Assembly: GCA_019009955.1 (NCBI GenBank)
Contig: JADPXZ010000007.1
Location: 2,837,001 to 2,901,000, forward strand
Direction of reading: 5' to 3'
Source: Riptortus pedestris
Taxonomy: Eukaryota; Arthropoda; Insecta; Hemiptera; Alydidae
Length of the DNA: 64,000 nt
Shown here: piece after piece, positions 1 through 14,360 of the stretch
How positions within the stretch are numbered: position 1 is the first letter of the stretch
Layout: every line of letters begins with the position of its first letter
Program-made: the position numbers and the translations under genes
Notes under the pieces: generated by a model
Databases searched by the model: none
The model's input: the letters and a program-made list of their open reading frames with translations, nothing else
What the model was told of the DNA's origin: nothing

Positions 1-1099
<1,099 letters not shown>

Positions 1100-1305
1100 G
1101 CATTGGATTCATTACCTCGAGAGGCGAGCGTTACCGGGCCGCTGGAGGCTAGCGTAGCCGATCTCAGCAGCAGGTACAGCAACCTATCCGAGTCGCTGGC
1201 GAGTCGCTGTGCTCTACTCGAGTCTGCTCTAGCCCAGTCGCAAGGAGTCGAAGACTCACTCGACTCGATAACTCACTGGCTACTCACCGCTGAAAACAGC
1301 CTCAA
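1100..1305 (+). CDS. shot: Spectraplakin exon E1 (end of one spectrin repeat, start of next)
   Basis: The acceptor ctctctcag precedes 1100 and the donor is AA|GTATGT at 1306. It enters in phase 0 and leaves two bases over. The residues start ALDSLPREASV. DLSSRYSNLSESLASRCALL is a helix C with Tyr at the core position, and VEDSLDSITHWLLTAENSL is the following helix A with the diagnostic Trp. There is no start codon, so the exon continues a protein begun upstream. It joins E2 in frame at a split Lys codon. Confidence 0.85.
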
Positions 1306-1338
1306 GTATGTATAAAAACTCAATATGTTATTTTACTA

Positions 1339-2390
1339 CTAGCTGAGATACCCGACTTCGCACGGGAATTGATCTGAGGCTGAATGGTGATGGTATTTTT
1401 TGGCAAGGCTTTACTTTGCACAATATTTTGACATTTACCCGTCCCAGTGTTTAGGATTGATACCCATCTTTGCCATGGATTCGCTAATAATAGAATATTT
1501 GTTCGATAAGGCTTCACTGTCTTCGATATTTTTATATTTCCCGTCTCTTATACATGTAAATATGGTGAATTTTTATTTCAGGCCTCCCTTATAACCCCCC
1601 TCCCGTTCGAACCGAAAAATTTTAATATAACTTATAATCATGGAAGAATTAATGATTATTGACATACCGAGTTTTGTTGGCTCCCGCTAAAGTTTTAACG
1701 TATAACTCATTTATACTTAGGTATACGACAAAAGTGTATATAACAAAAGTTACTCCAAATAACAAAATAAACAACTTTTGTTATGTTTATATTTGCGGAA
1801 AAACCAATTGGAAACGAAATATAGCTATTTTTAATTTCAGGCTTCCCTTATAACCCCCACTCCTGCCCATCCATAGAAATGTTGGTATGGCTTATTATAA
1901 TGAAGGCCTCACTGCTAATACACGTACCGAGTTTTATTCAGTTCGGTTGAGTCTTTTTTGGCAAATAATACTGTTGACTCCCTCTATAATTTTTAGCAAA
2001 TAACGCATTTAAACTTCGGTATACGACAAAAGTGTATATGACAAAAGTTACTCTAAATAACGAAATAAACAACGTTTGTTATGTGCATATTTGCCGAAAA
2101 ACCAATAGAAAACGAAATATCGCTATTTTTAATTTCAGGCTTCCCTTATAACCCCCACTCCTGTTCGTCTCAGAGAAAATTAATATAGCCTAAAGTCTAA
2201 GTTGGGTTAGTAGTAATATACATACCAAGTTTCATAAAATTCGGTTCAGCCGTTTATGCGTGAAAAGGTAACAAACAAGCAAACAAACATACACGAAAGA
2301 AACAAAATGCAGTTATGGTGTCTATGACATGTGAAACGAAAAGTTATCGTGAAATTTCGCGAAAAAAATCAATGTACAGACAGAGGTTAC

Positions 2391-2435
<45 letters not shown>
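1339..2435 (-). mobile_element. Non-autonomous Helitron, copy 1
   Basis: Read on the - strand, the element starts TCTATATATA at 2435 and ends with a small GC-rich hairpin about 8 nt before CTAG at 1339-1342. These are Helitron hallmarks (5' TC, 3' hairpin then CTRR, insertion between A and T; the flanking bases fit). No Rep/helicase frame is present. The interior holds repeated modules of about 300 bp, each containing ACAACTTTTGTTATG and a ttttaatttcaggc string. The 3' hairpin of this copy is degraded compared with copy 2. Confidence 0.75.
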
Positions 2436-4496
<2,061 letters not shown>

Positions 4497-4531
4497 TATA
4501 TATATATATATATTATTTCTGTATTTTTCAG

Positions 4532-4732
4532 AGCCCTCAGCCGACCCGCCTCTTTGATCAAAGACCGCCTGGAAGAGCAGATCAGAGAACTCCGACTCCT
4601 CCTTTCCGACATTGATACACACCGAGACACGGTCGATGGAGTCGTAAGTCAAGCTAAGACTCTGGTCGGTCAGCAGGCTAACCACCGACTTGCCAAGAGG
4701 GTCGACACTAAACTCAAGGACGTACTATCAAG
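4532..4732 (+). CDS. shot: Spectraplakin exon E2 (helix A-B linker and helix B/C)
   Basis: Acceptor ctgtatttttcag and donor AG|GTAAGT. One base completes the split Lys codon from E1, and two bases carry into E3. The peptide begins ALSRPASLIKDRLEEQIREL and ends KLKDVLSR. It contains the helix-B pattern LLLSDIDTHRDTVDGVVSQA and the helix-C start RLAKRVDTKLKDVL. The acceptor lies 35 bases after the end of Helitron copy 2 and the donor runs straight into a TA repeat. Confidence 0.85.
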
Positions 4733-4736
4733 GTAA

Positions 4737-4769
<33 letters not shown>

Positions 4770-6906
4770 TTTACTGAAGGTTTAAAACTGAAAAATGCAA
4801 ATATCTCGGCTAATATTCAAGATAGAGAATAAATGTATTTAACAATATTTATAGTAAATTTAATTTGCAATAAGATTGGTTATGTACAATTTATTGATCC
4901 GACGTATAGTAACAGAGATATTCCAAATTAAGGGAAATCTGCTAAAAGCAATTAAATCATTACAAGTTTTATTAAGGTCAGTCTTGATAAATTCTATTAT
5001 TATTTTTTATTAAATCGTTATAAATTCTATTAATTAAGTCATTAGAATTTATCAATTTTCTGGCTTAATTTATTAATTAAATCACTAATAATATTTATTA
5101 ATTTAGTTGTTATAAATTCAATTAATTTTTTTTTATTAAATCATTATAAATTCTATTATATTATTAATTAAGTCCTTAGAATTTATGAAATTTCTAAATT
5201 ATCATTTTAAATTAATTAACCCATTGAAATTTTTATTAATTAAATAAACATAAAATCATTCCTAATGATGTATTTAAGCGTTGGAATAATGCGGTTTATT
5301 ATATAACAGAGTATTGTTTATGTGACACGAGCAGGAGTGGGGCTTTGCTCGAGGATGAAAACTGAAAAATGCAAATATCTCGGCTAATATTCAAGATAGA
5401 GAATAAATGTATATAACAATATTTATAGGAAATTTAATTTGCAATAAGATTGGTTATGTACAATTTTTCGATCCGACGCATAATAACGGAGATATTTGGA
5501 ATTTTCATAATAAATTAATTGAATATATAATGATTTAATAAAAATAATAATAGGATTTATAATGACTTAATTAATAAGATTTTTCTGTAATGGTTGAATA
5601 ATGGTAACATTACTAAACTGAAATGAGTGAAGAAAGTGAAACATTTTGCAATAGAGTGAGGTAAAGTAATCACTTTGTTCACAAGTGAAGAAAGTGAATT
5701 GCCTTCTTAATTAGTAATAAGTATAAATTAAAAAATAATTTGAAGTTGGAAATTAAATGCTTTTAAATGTTTCTTAACATTGTAAGAATTTATTTTAACA
5801 AAATAAATTGAAATGTGAATGAATTATTGGTGGAAATAATCGATATATTTTAAAATTTAAATATAATAATAATTCCCTTCCTTGTTTATAACGTGCACTT
5901 GTTTATAACTGCACTACTTGACAATCATCACTAGTTGTTTTATAACTATGCTTATAACCTGCCAACAACGATGCTTATAACCTACCAACAACATACCATA
6001 ATCTTGACAACATCCTAATTTTGTTCGTATTCTGCTTAGATCTGATCATGTATTACACGATTAGAGAAAAAATTTAATATTACACTCGTGACCAAAGTAG
6101 AATTTACAACTCTCGTCAAATTACCAGACTCGCTTCGCTCGTGTGGCTAAACATTTCACTCGAGTTGGAAAATGATCTACTTTCGTCACTTGGATAATAA
6201 AAAACTATAATAATAAAATTTGAAATGACATAAATAATAAAAAGTCCGTGACACAACAGTTGCGTGCAACTAAGCAGATTTCCCAGCGTGAAGTTATACA
6301 ATAGAGAAATATATATACGAGAGCCGAACAGTTGCGGAAACGGCCGAACTAGCTTTCGGCGGGAAATTCAGTCGTACATTATCGGCCTGCAATTTATAAA
6401 AATGCAAATATCTCGGCTAATATTCAAGATAGAGAATAAATGTATATAACAATATTTATAGTAAATTTAATTTGCAATAAGATTGGTTATGTACAATTTT
6501 TCGATCCGACGCATAATAACGGAGATATTTGGAATTTTCTAATTTCCCCGCCAAGATGCTAATCAGCTGTGATAATGAGTTCTGATAGTGTTATCAGTGA
6601 GTGATAGTATTCATTCAAAAATGCAAATATCTCGGCTAATATTCAAGATAGAGAATAAATGTATATAACAATATTTATAGGAAATTTAATTTGCAATAAG
6701 ATTGGTTATGTACAATTTTTTGATACGACGCATAGTAACGGAGATATTTCGAATTTTCGAAATTCCTTCCCTCTAAACCCCCCCCTTCCACTAGTCCGAT
6801 TTCAGCCGTTAACGAACTTGATCTGTCTTTTTGCATAAAACGACTAAATATCGAGTTTGGTAACGATCAAACAAAAATTGTGACCTCGAGAGCGTTAACA
6901 GACAAA

Positions 6907-6973
<67 letters not shown>

Positions 6974-7123
6974 TAAAATTAAGTCAATTGAATCTTAATG
7001 ACTTAATTAGTAAATTAATATAATTTTTAATGATTTAATAAAAAATAATAATAGAATTTATAATGACTTTCATAAATATAATTTTTTTTTTTAATATATA
7101 TTAATTATGATTTTTAATTGCAG
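4733..7123. repeat. Intron 2: CAAATATCTC elements (subfamily A, reversed), foldback fragment, AT-rich filler
   Basis: Reverse-oriented subfamily-A elements of about 140 bp lie near 4794-4930, 5370-5505, 6400-6540 and 6620-6762. Each starts TGCAAATATCTCGG and ends GGAGATATTT or a variant. A module containing GAGCAGGAGTGGGGCTTTGC lies at 5265-5360. A copy of the foldback element lies at about 5585-6206. Positions 4970-5240 are degenerate TTAATTAA minisatellite. A (TA)n run occupies 6910-6971. No exon or RNA gene seen. Confidence 0.8.
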
Positions 7124-7268
7124 GTTTGAGAAACTTTCGGAAAGGGCTAGCAAGCGATCTGAACTGCTCGGAGAGATAACGGCAGCGCTGACTTCATTCT
7201 CGGCTCAGGCTGCGGAAACTGAACACTGGCTCGCCGAAGCTAACGAGCTATTGGCTACTGATACATCG
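7124..7268 (+). CDS. shot: Spectraplakin exon E3 (helix C into helix A)
   Basis: Acceptor ttttaattgcag and donor TCG|GTAAGT. It completes a split Arg codon and ends in phase 0. The peptide starts RFEKLSERASKRSELL (helix C), then TEHWLAEANELLATDTS, a helix A with Trp. The donor GTAAGTGAGCGACTCGC runs directly into the tRNA-Lys-like tandem array, whose unit contains the similar GTGAGCGACTCGC, so donor and array overlap. Confidence 0.85.
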
Positions 7269-8405
7269 GTAAGTGAGCGACTCGCTGCATAAAATCCTCA
7301 GCCGAAAGGGTGGCCAGCTGTAGATAAGCCCTCCCTATTAGCCGTACAGTCGGTAGAGCTAGAGTCGTGGCTTCCATTTATCTAGTGAGTGACTCGCTGC
7401 ATAAAATCCTCAGCCGAAAGGGTGGCCAGCTGTAGATAAGCCCTCCCTATTAGCCGTACAGTCGGTAGAGCTAGAGTCGTGGCTTCCATTTATCTAGTGA
7501 GCGACTCGCTGCATAAAATCCTCAGCCGAAAGGGTGGCCAGCTGTAGATAAGCCCTCCCTATTAGCCGTACAGTCGGTAGAGCTAGAGTCGTGGCTTCCA
7601 TTTATCTAGTGAGCGACTCGCTGCATAAAATCCTTAGTCCCAGCCGAAAGGGTGGCCAGCTGTAGATAAGCCCTCCCTATTAGCCGTACAGTCGGTAGAG
7701 CTAGAGTCGTGGCTTCCATTTATCTAGTGAGTGACTCGCTGCATAAAATCCTCAGCCGAAAGGGTGGCCAGCTGTAGATAAGCCCTCCCTATTAGCCGTA
7801 CAGTCGGTAGAGCTAGAGTCGTGGCTTCCATTTATCTAGTGAGTGACTCGCTGCATAAAATCCTCAGCCGAAAGGGTGGCCAGCTGTAGATAAGCCCTCC
7901 CTATTAGCCGTACAGTCGGTAGAGCTAGAGTCGTGGCTTCCATTTATCTAGTGAGCGACTCGCTGCATAAAATCCTCAGCCGAAAGGGTGGCCAGCTGTA
8001 GATAAGACCTCCCTATTAGCCGTACAGTCGGTAGAGCTAGAGTCGTGGCTTCCATTTATCTAGTGAGCGACTCGCTGCATGAAATCCTTAGTCCCAGTCG
8101 AAAGAGTGGCCAGCTGTAGATAAGCCCTCCCAATTAGCCGTACAGTCGGTAGAGCTAGAGTCGTGGCTTCCATTTATCTAGTGAGCGACTCGCTGCATAA
8201 AATCCTTAGTCCAACCGAAAGGGTGCCCAGCTGTAGATAAGCCCTCCCTATTAGCCGTACAGTCGGTAGAGCTAGAGTCGTGGCTTCCATTTATCTAGTG
8301 AGCGACTCGCTGCATAAAATCCTTAGTCCAACCGAAAGGGTGCCCAGCTGTAGATAAGCCCTCCCTATTAGCCAGCTAGAGCTAGAGTCGTGGGTTCCAT
8401 TCCCT
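7269..8405 (+). repeat. Tandem array 1 of the tRNA-Lys-like 112/118-bp unit (intron 3)
   Basis: About ten head-to-tail, near-identical units. The spacing of CGGTAGAGC is 112, 112, then 118 bp. The two lengths come from CCTCAGCC versus CCTTAGTCCCAGCC. Each unit holds CAGTCGGTAGAGC followed by TAGAGTCGTGGCTTCC, resembling the A and B boxes of tRNA-Lys with the anticodon arm deleted. The final unit reads GTCGTGGGTTCC, closer to a real B box. The rest of the intron to the E4 acceptor is about 45 bases of AT-rich sequence. Confidence 0.9.
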
Positions 8406-8448
8406 AATTATCTATACAAATATTTTTATACATTGTCTGTTATTTCAG

Positions 8449-8571
8449 ATTGAGTCGCTGCTAAGCCAGAGAGAGAGCAAGAGAGACGCAATTGAAAAAG
8501 TTCTTCGAGAAGGAAGAGCTTTGGTCTCGAAAAAAGATGTTACCGATACTGGACACGTTCGTGACAGGCTC

Positions 8572-8574
<3 letters not shown>
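8449..8574 (+). CDS. shot: Spectraplakin exon E4 (helix B)
   Basis: Acceptor ctgttatttcag and donor CTCAAG|GTATAT. Phase 0 at both ends, 42 codons. It begins IESLLSQRESKRDAIEKVL and ends TGHVRDRLK, typical of helix B and the start of helix C, with charged heptads and a GHVRDRL turn. The donor merges into a (TA)n run. Confidence 0.85.
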
Positions 8575-8626
<52 letters not shown>

Positions 8627-9376
8627 TTATTTATTTATTTACTTTAATGTATTTCCAACATGAAGTTGTAACAATAGATAAATCTATGTAACAAGTGAAG
8701 AAAGTGAATTGCCTTCTTAATTAGTAATAAGTATAAATTAAAAAATAATTCGAAGTTGGAAATTAAATGCTTTTAAACGTTTCTTAACATTGTAAGAATT
8801 TATTTTAACAAAATAAATTGAAATGTGAACGAATTATTTGTGGAAATAATCGATATATTTTAAAATTTAAATATAATAATAGTTACCTTCCTTGTTTATA
8901 ACGTGCACTTGTTTATAACTGCACTACTTGACAATCATCACTAGTTGTTTTATAACTATGCTTATAACCTGCCAACAACGATGCTTATAACCTACCAACA
9001 AAATACCATAATCTTGACAACATCCTAATTTTGTTCGTATTCTGCTTAGATCTGATCATGTATTACACGATTACAGAAAAAATTTAATATTACACTCGTG
9101 ACGAAAGTAGAATTTACAACTCTCGTCAAATTACCAGACTCGCTTCGCTCGTGTGGCTAAACGTTTCACTCGAGTTGGAAAATGATCTACTTTCGTCACT
9201 TGTATAATAAATAACTATACTTTCCGTTGTGGAGCTTATTAAAATCGCCCGATATATTTCTCATTAGCATCATGTATTTATTCGCTGTAATATTGCTGCG
9301 GTCGTGTTGAGTGTTTAGCAGTATGTATATTTATCTATCGTTCAACTTCACGCTGGGAAATATGCTTAATTTACAC

Positions 9377-9416
<40 letters not shown>

Positions 9417-9456
9417 TACGAAATGTTAATTCATGTTATTATAAATTAATTATCAG
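8575..9456. repeat. Intron 4: (TA)n, foldback-element fragment, GTTTAGCAG module, poly-T
   Basis: (TA)n at 8575-8621. A partial foldback element lies at about 8690-9212 and ends in the CTCGCTTCGCTCGTGTGGC terminal repeat. A dispersed module of about 150 bp lies at 9221-9371 (TATTTCTCATTAGCATCATG ... GTGTTGAGTGTTTAGCAG ... CGCTGGGAAATATGC). A 30-base T tract occupies 9381-9411. The module sits just upstream of the E5 acceptor, as similar copies do before E23, E26 and E28. Confidence 0.8.
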
Positions 9457-9564
9457 AACATCGAGAGCAGCTGGCGCGAACTCAGTTCGCTGCTGGACGA
9501 AAGACAGCGACTCATACGAAGCAGAGCCGAGCACACGCAGACTTACGAAAAACTCAGGGACCAG
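9457..9564 (+). CDS. shot: Spectraplakin exon E5 (helix C)
   Basis: Acceptor attaattatcag and donor CAG|GTGAGT. Phase 0 at both ends, 36 codons. NIESSWRELSSLLDERQRLI carries the helix-C Trp, and HTQTYEKLRDQ starts the next helix A. The fit to neighbours is continuous: E4 ends RDRLK and this begins NIESSW. Confidence 0.87.
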
Positions 9565-11510
9565 GTGAGTTAATTACGATGATAAACTCGTCATTTTATG
9601 ATGATAATATTATTTATTAAAATAATTAAAAGAATTATAAAGACTAAATAAAATGTTTCATGACTTAATTAACAAATTAAGTCATTAGATTCCTAATGAC
9701 TAAATTAATAGAATTTATAATGACGTTAAAATAAAATTTGTCATGCCTTAATTAATAAATCGAGTCTAGAATTACAATGACTTAATTAATAAGATTTGTA
9801 ATGACTTAATTAATAAATTAAATCCATAGATTCCTAATGGCTTAATTAATAAACTAATAGAATTTATAACGATTTAATAAAAAAATAATAATAGAATTTA
9901 TAATGACTTTATTAATAAAATTGGTCATGACTTAATTAATAAATTAAGTCTAGATTTTTAATAACTTAATAAGATTTGTAATGACTCAATTAATAGATTA
10001 AGTCAATAGATTCCTAATGACTTAATTAATAGTATTTATAAGGATTTAATAAAAAAAAAATAATAGGATTTATAATGACATTATTAATAAGATTTTTATG
10101 ACTTAATTAATAAATTAAGTAAAGATTTTTAATAACTTAATAAGATTTGTAATGGCTTAATTAATAAACTAATAGAATTTATAACGATTTAATAAAAAAA
10201 TAATAATAGAATTTATAATGACTTAATTAATAAATTAATAGAATTTATAACGATTTAATAAAAAAAATAATAATAGAATTTATAATGACTTTATTAATAA
10301 AATTGGTCATGACTTAATTGATAAATTAAGTCTAGATTTTTAATAACTTAATAAGATTTGTAATGACTTAATTAATAAATTAATAGAATTTATAACGATT
10401 TAATAAAAAAAAAATAATAAGAATTTATAATGACTTAATTAATAGATTAAGTATAGAATTATAATGACTTAATTAATAAGATTTTTAATGACTTAATTAA
10501 TAAATTAAGTTAATAGTTTCCTAATGACTTAATTAATAAATTAATAGAATTTATAACGATTTAATAAAAAAATAATAATAGAATTTATAATGACTTTATT
10601 AATAAAATTGGTCATGACTTAATTAATAAATTAAGTCTAGATTTTTAATAACTTAATAAGATTTGTAATGACTTAATAAATAAATTAATAGAATTTAAAT
10701 GATTTAATAAAAAATAATAATACAGTTTATAATGACATTGTTAATAAAATTTGTCATGACTTAATTAATAGATTAAGTATAGAATTATAATGACTTAATT
10801 AATAAGATTCGTAATGACTTAATTAATAAATTAAGTTAATAGTTTCCTAATGACTTAATTAATAAACTAATAGAATTTATAACGATTTAATAAAATATAA
10901 TAATAGAATTTATAATGACTTTATTAATAAAATTGGTCATGACTTACTTAATAAATTATGTTAATAGTTTCTTAATGACTTAATTAATAAATTAATAGAA
11001 TTTATAACGATTTAATAAAAAAAAATAATAATAGGATTTATAATGACATAATTAATAAGATTTTTTTATGACCTAATTAATAAATTAAGTTAATAGTTTC
11101 CTAATGACTTAATTAATAAATTAATAGAATTTATAACGATTTAATAAAAATAATAATAGAATTTATAATGACTTAATTAATAGAATTTATTACAATTTAA
11201 TAAAAAATAATAATAGAATTTATAATGGCTTAATTAATAAATTTAGTCTATATTTTTAATTACTTAATAAGATTTGTAATGACTTAATTAATAAATTAAG
11301 ACAATAGAGTCCTAATGACTTAATTAATTAGATTTGTAACGGCTAAATTAATGGAATTTATAATGACTTAATTAATAAATCAGCAGATTTATAATGACTT
11401 AATTAATAAAAATTATAATGACTTAATTAATTTACAATGACAATTAAGTAAGAAATTTTATAAATTTTGTCGGCTTAATTAATAAATTAATAGAATTTTA
11501 AGATGGCTAA
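9565..11510. repeat. AT-rich minisatellite, TTATAATGACTTAATTAATAAATTAATAGAA type (intron 5)
   Basis: Nearly 1.9 kb of tandem and shuffled units of about 32 bp built from 'aatgacttaattaataaatt', 'aatagaatttataa' and 'cgatttaataaaaaa'. Units vary in order and in the length of the A-run. The same family recurs at 18843-19670, 20385-21625 and 52560-53640. All frames are dense with stops, and no exon is hidden here. Confidence 0.9.
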
Positions 11511-11714
11511 TAAATTATATCGTTAAAACGACTAACTTCTCCTTCCTCCTCGAGGATTATCCTCGATCTTTCTCCTCGGTTCGTTTTGCTAAATTTGAGC
11601 ATATTTCGCCGGCGCATTTGTTCACAATACATAATGCTTCCGAAATATTCCATTCTATACTTAATGTCTTGCGAATTTGAAGATTTTATACCATGTAATA
11701 ATAATAATAATAAT

Positions 11715-11783
<69 letters not shown>
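11511..11783. repeat. AT-rich filler, (TAA)n and (TA)n before Helitron copy 3
   Basis: About 180 bases of unassigned sequence containing ATTATCCTCGATC-like text related to the GAGGAT minisatellite. Then (AAT)n at 11696-11720 and (TA)n to 11782. Open frames here are repeat translations. Confidence 0.75.
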
Positions 11784-11784
<1 letters not shown>

Positions 11785-12872
11785 TAGCTGAGATAGCCGG
11801 CTTCGCCCGGGAATTCATTTGAGGCTGAATGGTGATGGTATTTTTTTGGCAAGGCTTTACTTTGCACAATATTTTGACATTTACCCGTCCCAGTGTTTAG
11901 GGTTAATACCCGTCTTTCCCGTGGATTTGCTAATAATAGAATTATTTGTTCGATAAGGTTCACAGTCTTCGATATTTTTATATTTCCCGTCTCTTATACA
12001 TGTAAATATAGTGAATTTTTATTTCAGGCCTCCCTTATAACCCCCCTCCCGTTCGAACCCAAAAATTTTAATATAACTTATAATCATGGAATAATTAATG
12101 CTAATTGACATACCGAGTTTTGTTAAGTTCGGTTCAGCCGTTAGTGCCCGCTAAAGTTTTAACGTATAACTCATTTATACTTAGGTATACGACAAAAGTG
12201 TATATAACAAAAATTACTCCAAATAACAAAATAAACAACTTTTGTTATGTTTATATTTGCGGAAAAACCAATAGGAAACGAAATATCGCTATTTTTAATT
12301 TCAGGCTTCCCTTATAACCCCCACTCCTGCCTGTCCATAGACATGTTGGTATGGCTTATTATAATGAAGGCGTTAGTGCTAATACACATATCGAATTTTA
12401 TTTAGTTCGGTTGTGTCCCTTGTACGAAATAAAATTATTGACTTCCGCTATAGTGTTTAGCGTATAACTCATTTATACTTAGGTATACAACAAAAGTGTA
12501 TATAACAAAAGTTACTCTAAATAACAAAATAAACAACTTTTGTTATGTGCATATTTGCCGAAAAACCAATAGAAAACGAAATATCGCTATTTTTAATTTC
12601 AGGCCTCCCTTATAACCCCCACTCCTGTTCGTCTCAGAGAATTTTAATATAGCCTAAAGTCTAAGTTGGGTTAGTAGTAATATACATACCAAGTTTCATA
12701 AAATTCGGTTCAGCCGTTTATGCGTGAAAAGGTAACAAACAAACAAACAAACATACACGAAAGAAACAAAATGCAGATATGGTGTCTATGACATGTGAAA
12801 CGAAAAGTTATCGTGAAATTTCGCGAAAAAAATTAATGTACAGACAGAGGTTACAATTTTATATATATATAT

Positions 12873-12875
<3 letters not shown>
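11784..12875 (-). mobile_element. Non-autonomous Helitron, copy 3
   Basis: The - strand 5' end TCTATATATATATAAAATTG is at 12875. The 3' end is hairpin CCCGGGCGAAGCCGG, then TATCTCAG and CTAG at 11784-11787. The internal modules are in the same order as copy 1, which it closely resembles. It is flanked on both sides by (TA)n runs, consistent with A/T target choice and with the TA-rich 5' terminus growing as a microsatellite. No replicase frame. Confidence 0.8.
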
Positions 12876-12936
<61 letters not shown>

Positions 12937-12976
12937 TTATATGATTTAAGAATTAAAAAACATTTTATTTTTCAAG

Positions 12977-13075
12977 GTTTTGGCTTGGCTACAATCAATG
13001 GAATCGAGGTTGGCCGCTCTCGAGCCGACAGCGTTACAAATGGAGGTACTCAAGAGGCAAGCCGAAGAAATAAAG
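12977..13075 (+). CDS. shot: Spectraplakin exon E6 (helix A)
   Basis: Acceptor atttttcaag and donor AAG|GTAAAT. Phase 0 at both ends, 33 codons. VLAWLQSMESRLAALEPTAL is a classic helix A with Trp followed by the A-B turn LEP. It ends KRQAEEIK and continues as PLIKEHKDY in E7, a junction pattern typical of spectraplakin repeats just before the Ser-rich linker. Confidence 0.9.
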
Positions 13076-13079
13076 GTAA

Positions 13080-13119
<40 letters not shown>

Positions 13120-13129
13120 TGAAAACATT

Positions 13130-14142
13130 AAAAAAAATACAAACTGAACATACAAAACATTATACACTTTGTATATACACCGACAGTAAAGTAACGATAC
13201 AAAAACTACAGAACCGTACAACCTATGACCCGTTAACAACACAAATCAGAGAACTCATAGCAGAATTAAATCATATTAACATATACTTTTCACGGGTCAA
13301 AGCACATTCTGGTAATTTTGGAAATGAATCGGCCGATAGAGCTGCTAAGTCTGCTTCGAAAGATTCCCACAATTACCGGAATGTTACAATAAAATCTCCA
13401 AAGCCCACGTAAAATATATGTTAAAAGCTCATCTAACTGAAAAATGGCGACAACAACGGACTGTAACTAATAAAGGACAACATTTAAAACTTTTCATTCC
13501 GAACATTAACACATATTTCAACGGCGAATACATACAGACAGACTTTTACATTACACAATTAGTACACAGGACATGGTTCACTAAATTCTTACTACCGACG
13601 ATTCAACATAAAAGACAACAATACTTGCCGCTGTGATTACTCGACTCGACAAACAGCTAAACACTTAATATACGATCGCAGACTACTGACTAACCGACGA
13701 CAAAAACTAAAACAAGACATTGAACAAAAAAAAAAGACAAATTTCCAATAGAAGAAGACAACGTTATTTTTAAAATATAATAATGCTTTTAAAATATTCG
13801 CAGAACATGCTTTTGATACAATTAATCGGTCGAATACTTATTACAGCCGATACAACTACAATACTTAAAATATTTATAGGATAATCATTATTTCTTTTCT
13901 CTTTTTCTTTTTAAGATTAATAATTTTCTCTTTATATGTTTTTACTTTACTTTTAACATTGTTATTGTTAATTCTTTATATATATATGTCATACTTTTAA
14001 ATTATTTATGCATAAATTAATTGTAGTCCACTCCAAATGCATGTGATATGCTAACTTGCATCGGACATGCAGAAACAAATAAACGGCCTTCTTATAGCCC
14101 ATACTATACCAACGAAACAAATAAAATAATAATAATAATAAT

Positions 14143-14150
<8 letters not shown>
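13130..14150 (+). mobile_element. LINE 3' fragment with RNase H domain and (AAT)n tail
   Basis: Degenerate coding text. TYDPLTTQIRELIAELNHIN leads into FSRVKAHSGNFGNESADRAA (about 13210-13360), the His/Asp C-terminal part of a retrotransposon RNase H. TDSK-like coding sequence just upstream would be an earlier motif. Further on, CRCDYSTRQTAKHLIYD gives a CxC..H zinc-knuckle-like tail. Frameshifts break the frame. The 3' UTR ends at (AAT)n near 14127-14148. RNase H plus TAA-type tail suggests an I-clade or related LINE. Two more copies lie at 43735-44225 and 45270-46510. Confidence 0.8.
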
Positions 14151-14189
<39 letters not shown>

Positions 14190-14360
14190 AACAATAAATA
14201 TTACACTAAAGTCTTTTACTGAAGAAATGATAAATTTTGGTTCATGACACAAAATTTAAAATGTGTTGCTTGCTCGTCTAAAATAGTTTTAGCAGATTTC
14301 CCTTGAGGATATATATTAATTTTATATATGTATAAATATATATATATATATATATATATA

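Noticed and set aside
7269..8405. Functional tRNA-Lys genes in the tandem array
   Set aside because: No anticodon arm, no acceptor stem pairing and a degenerate B box in most units. tRNA-derived, not tRNA.
7269..8405. CRISPR-like array
   Set aside because: Units are contiguous with no unique spacers, and the genome is a eukaryote.
13418..13636. Independent small gene starting MLKAHLTEKWRQQRT
   Set aside because: It is the continuation of LINE coding sequence after a frameshift, shared with the copy at 45270-45600.
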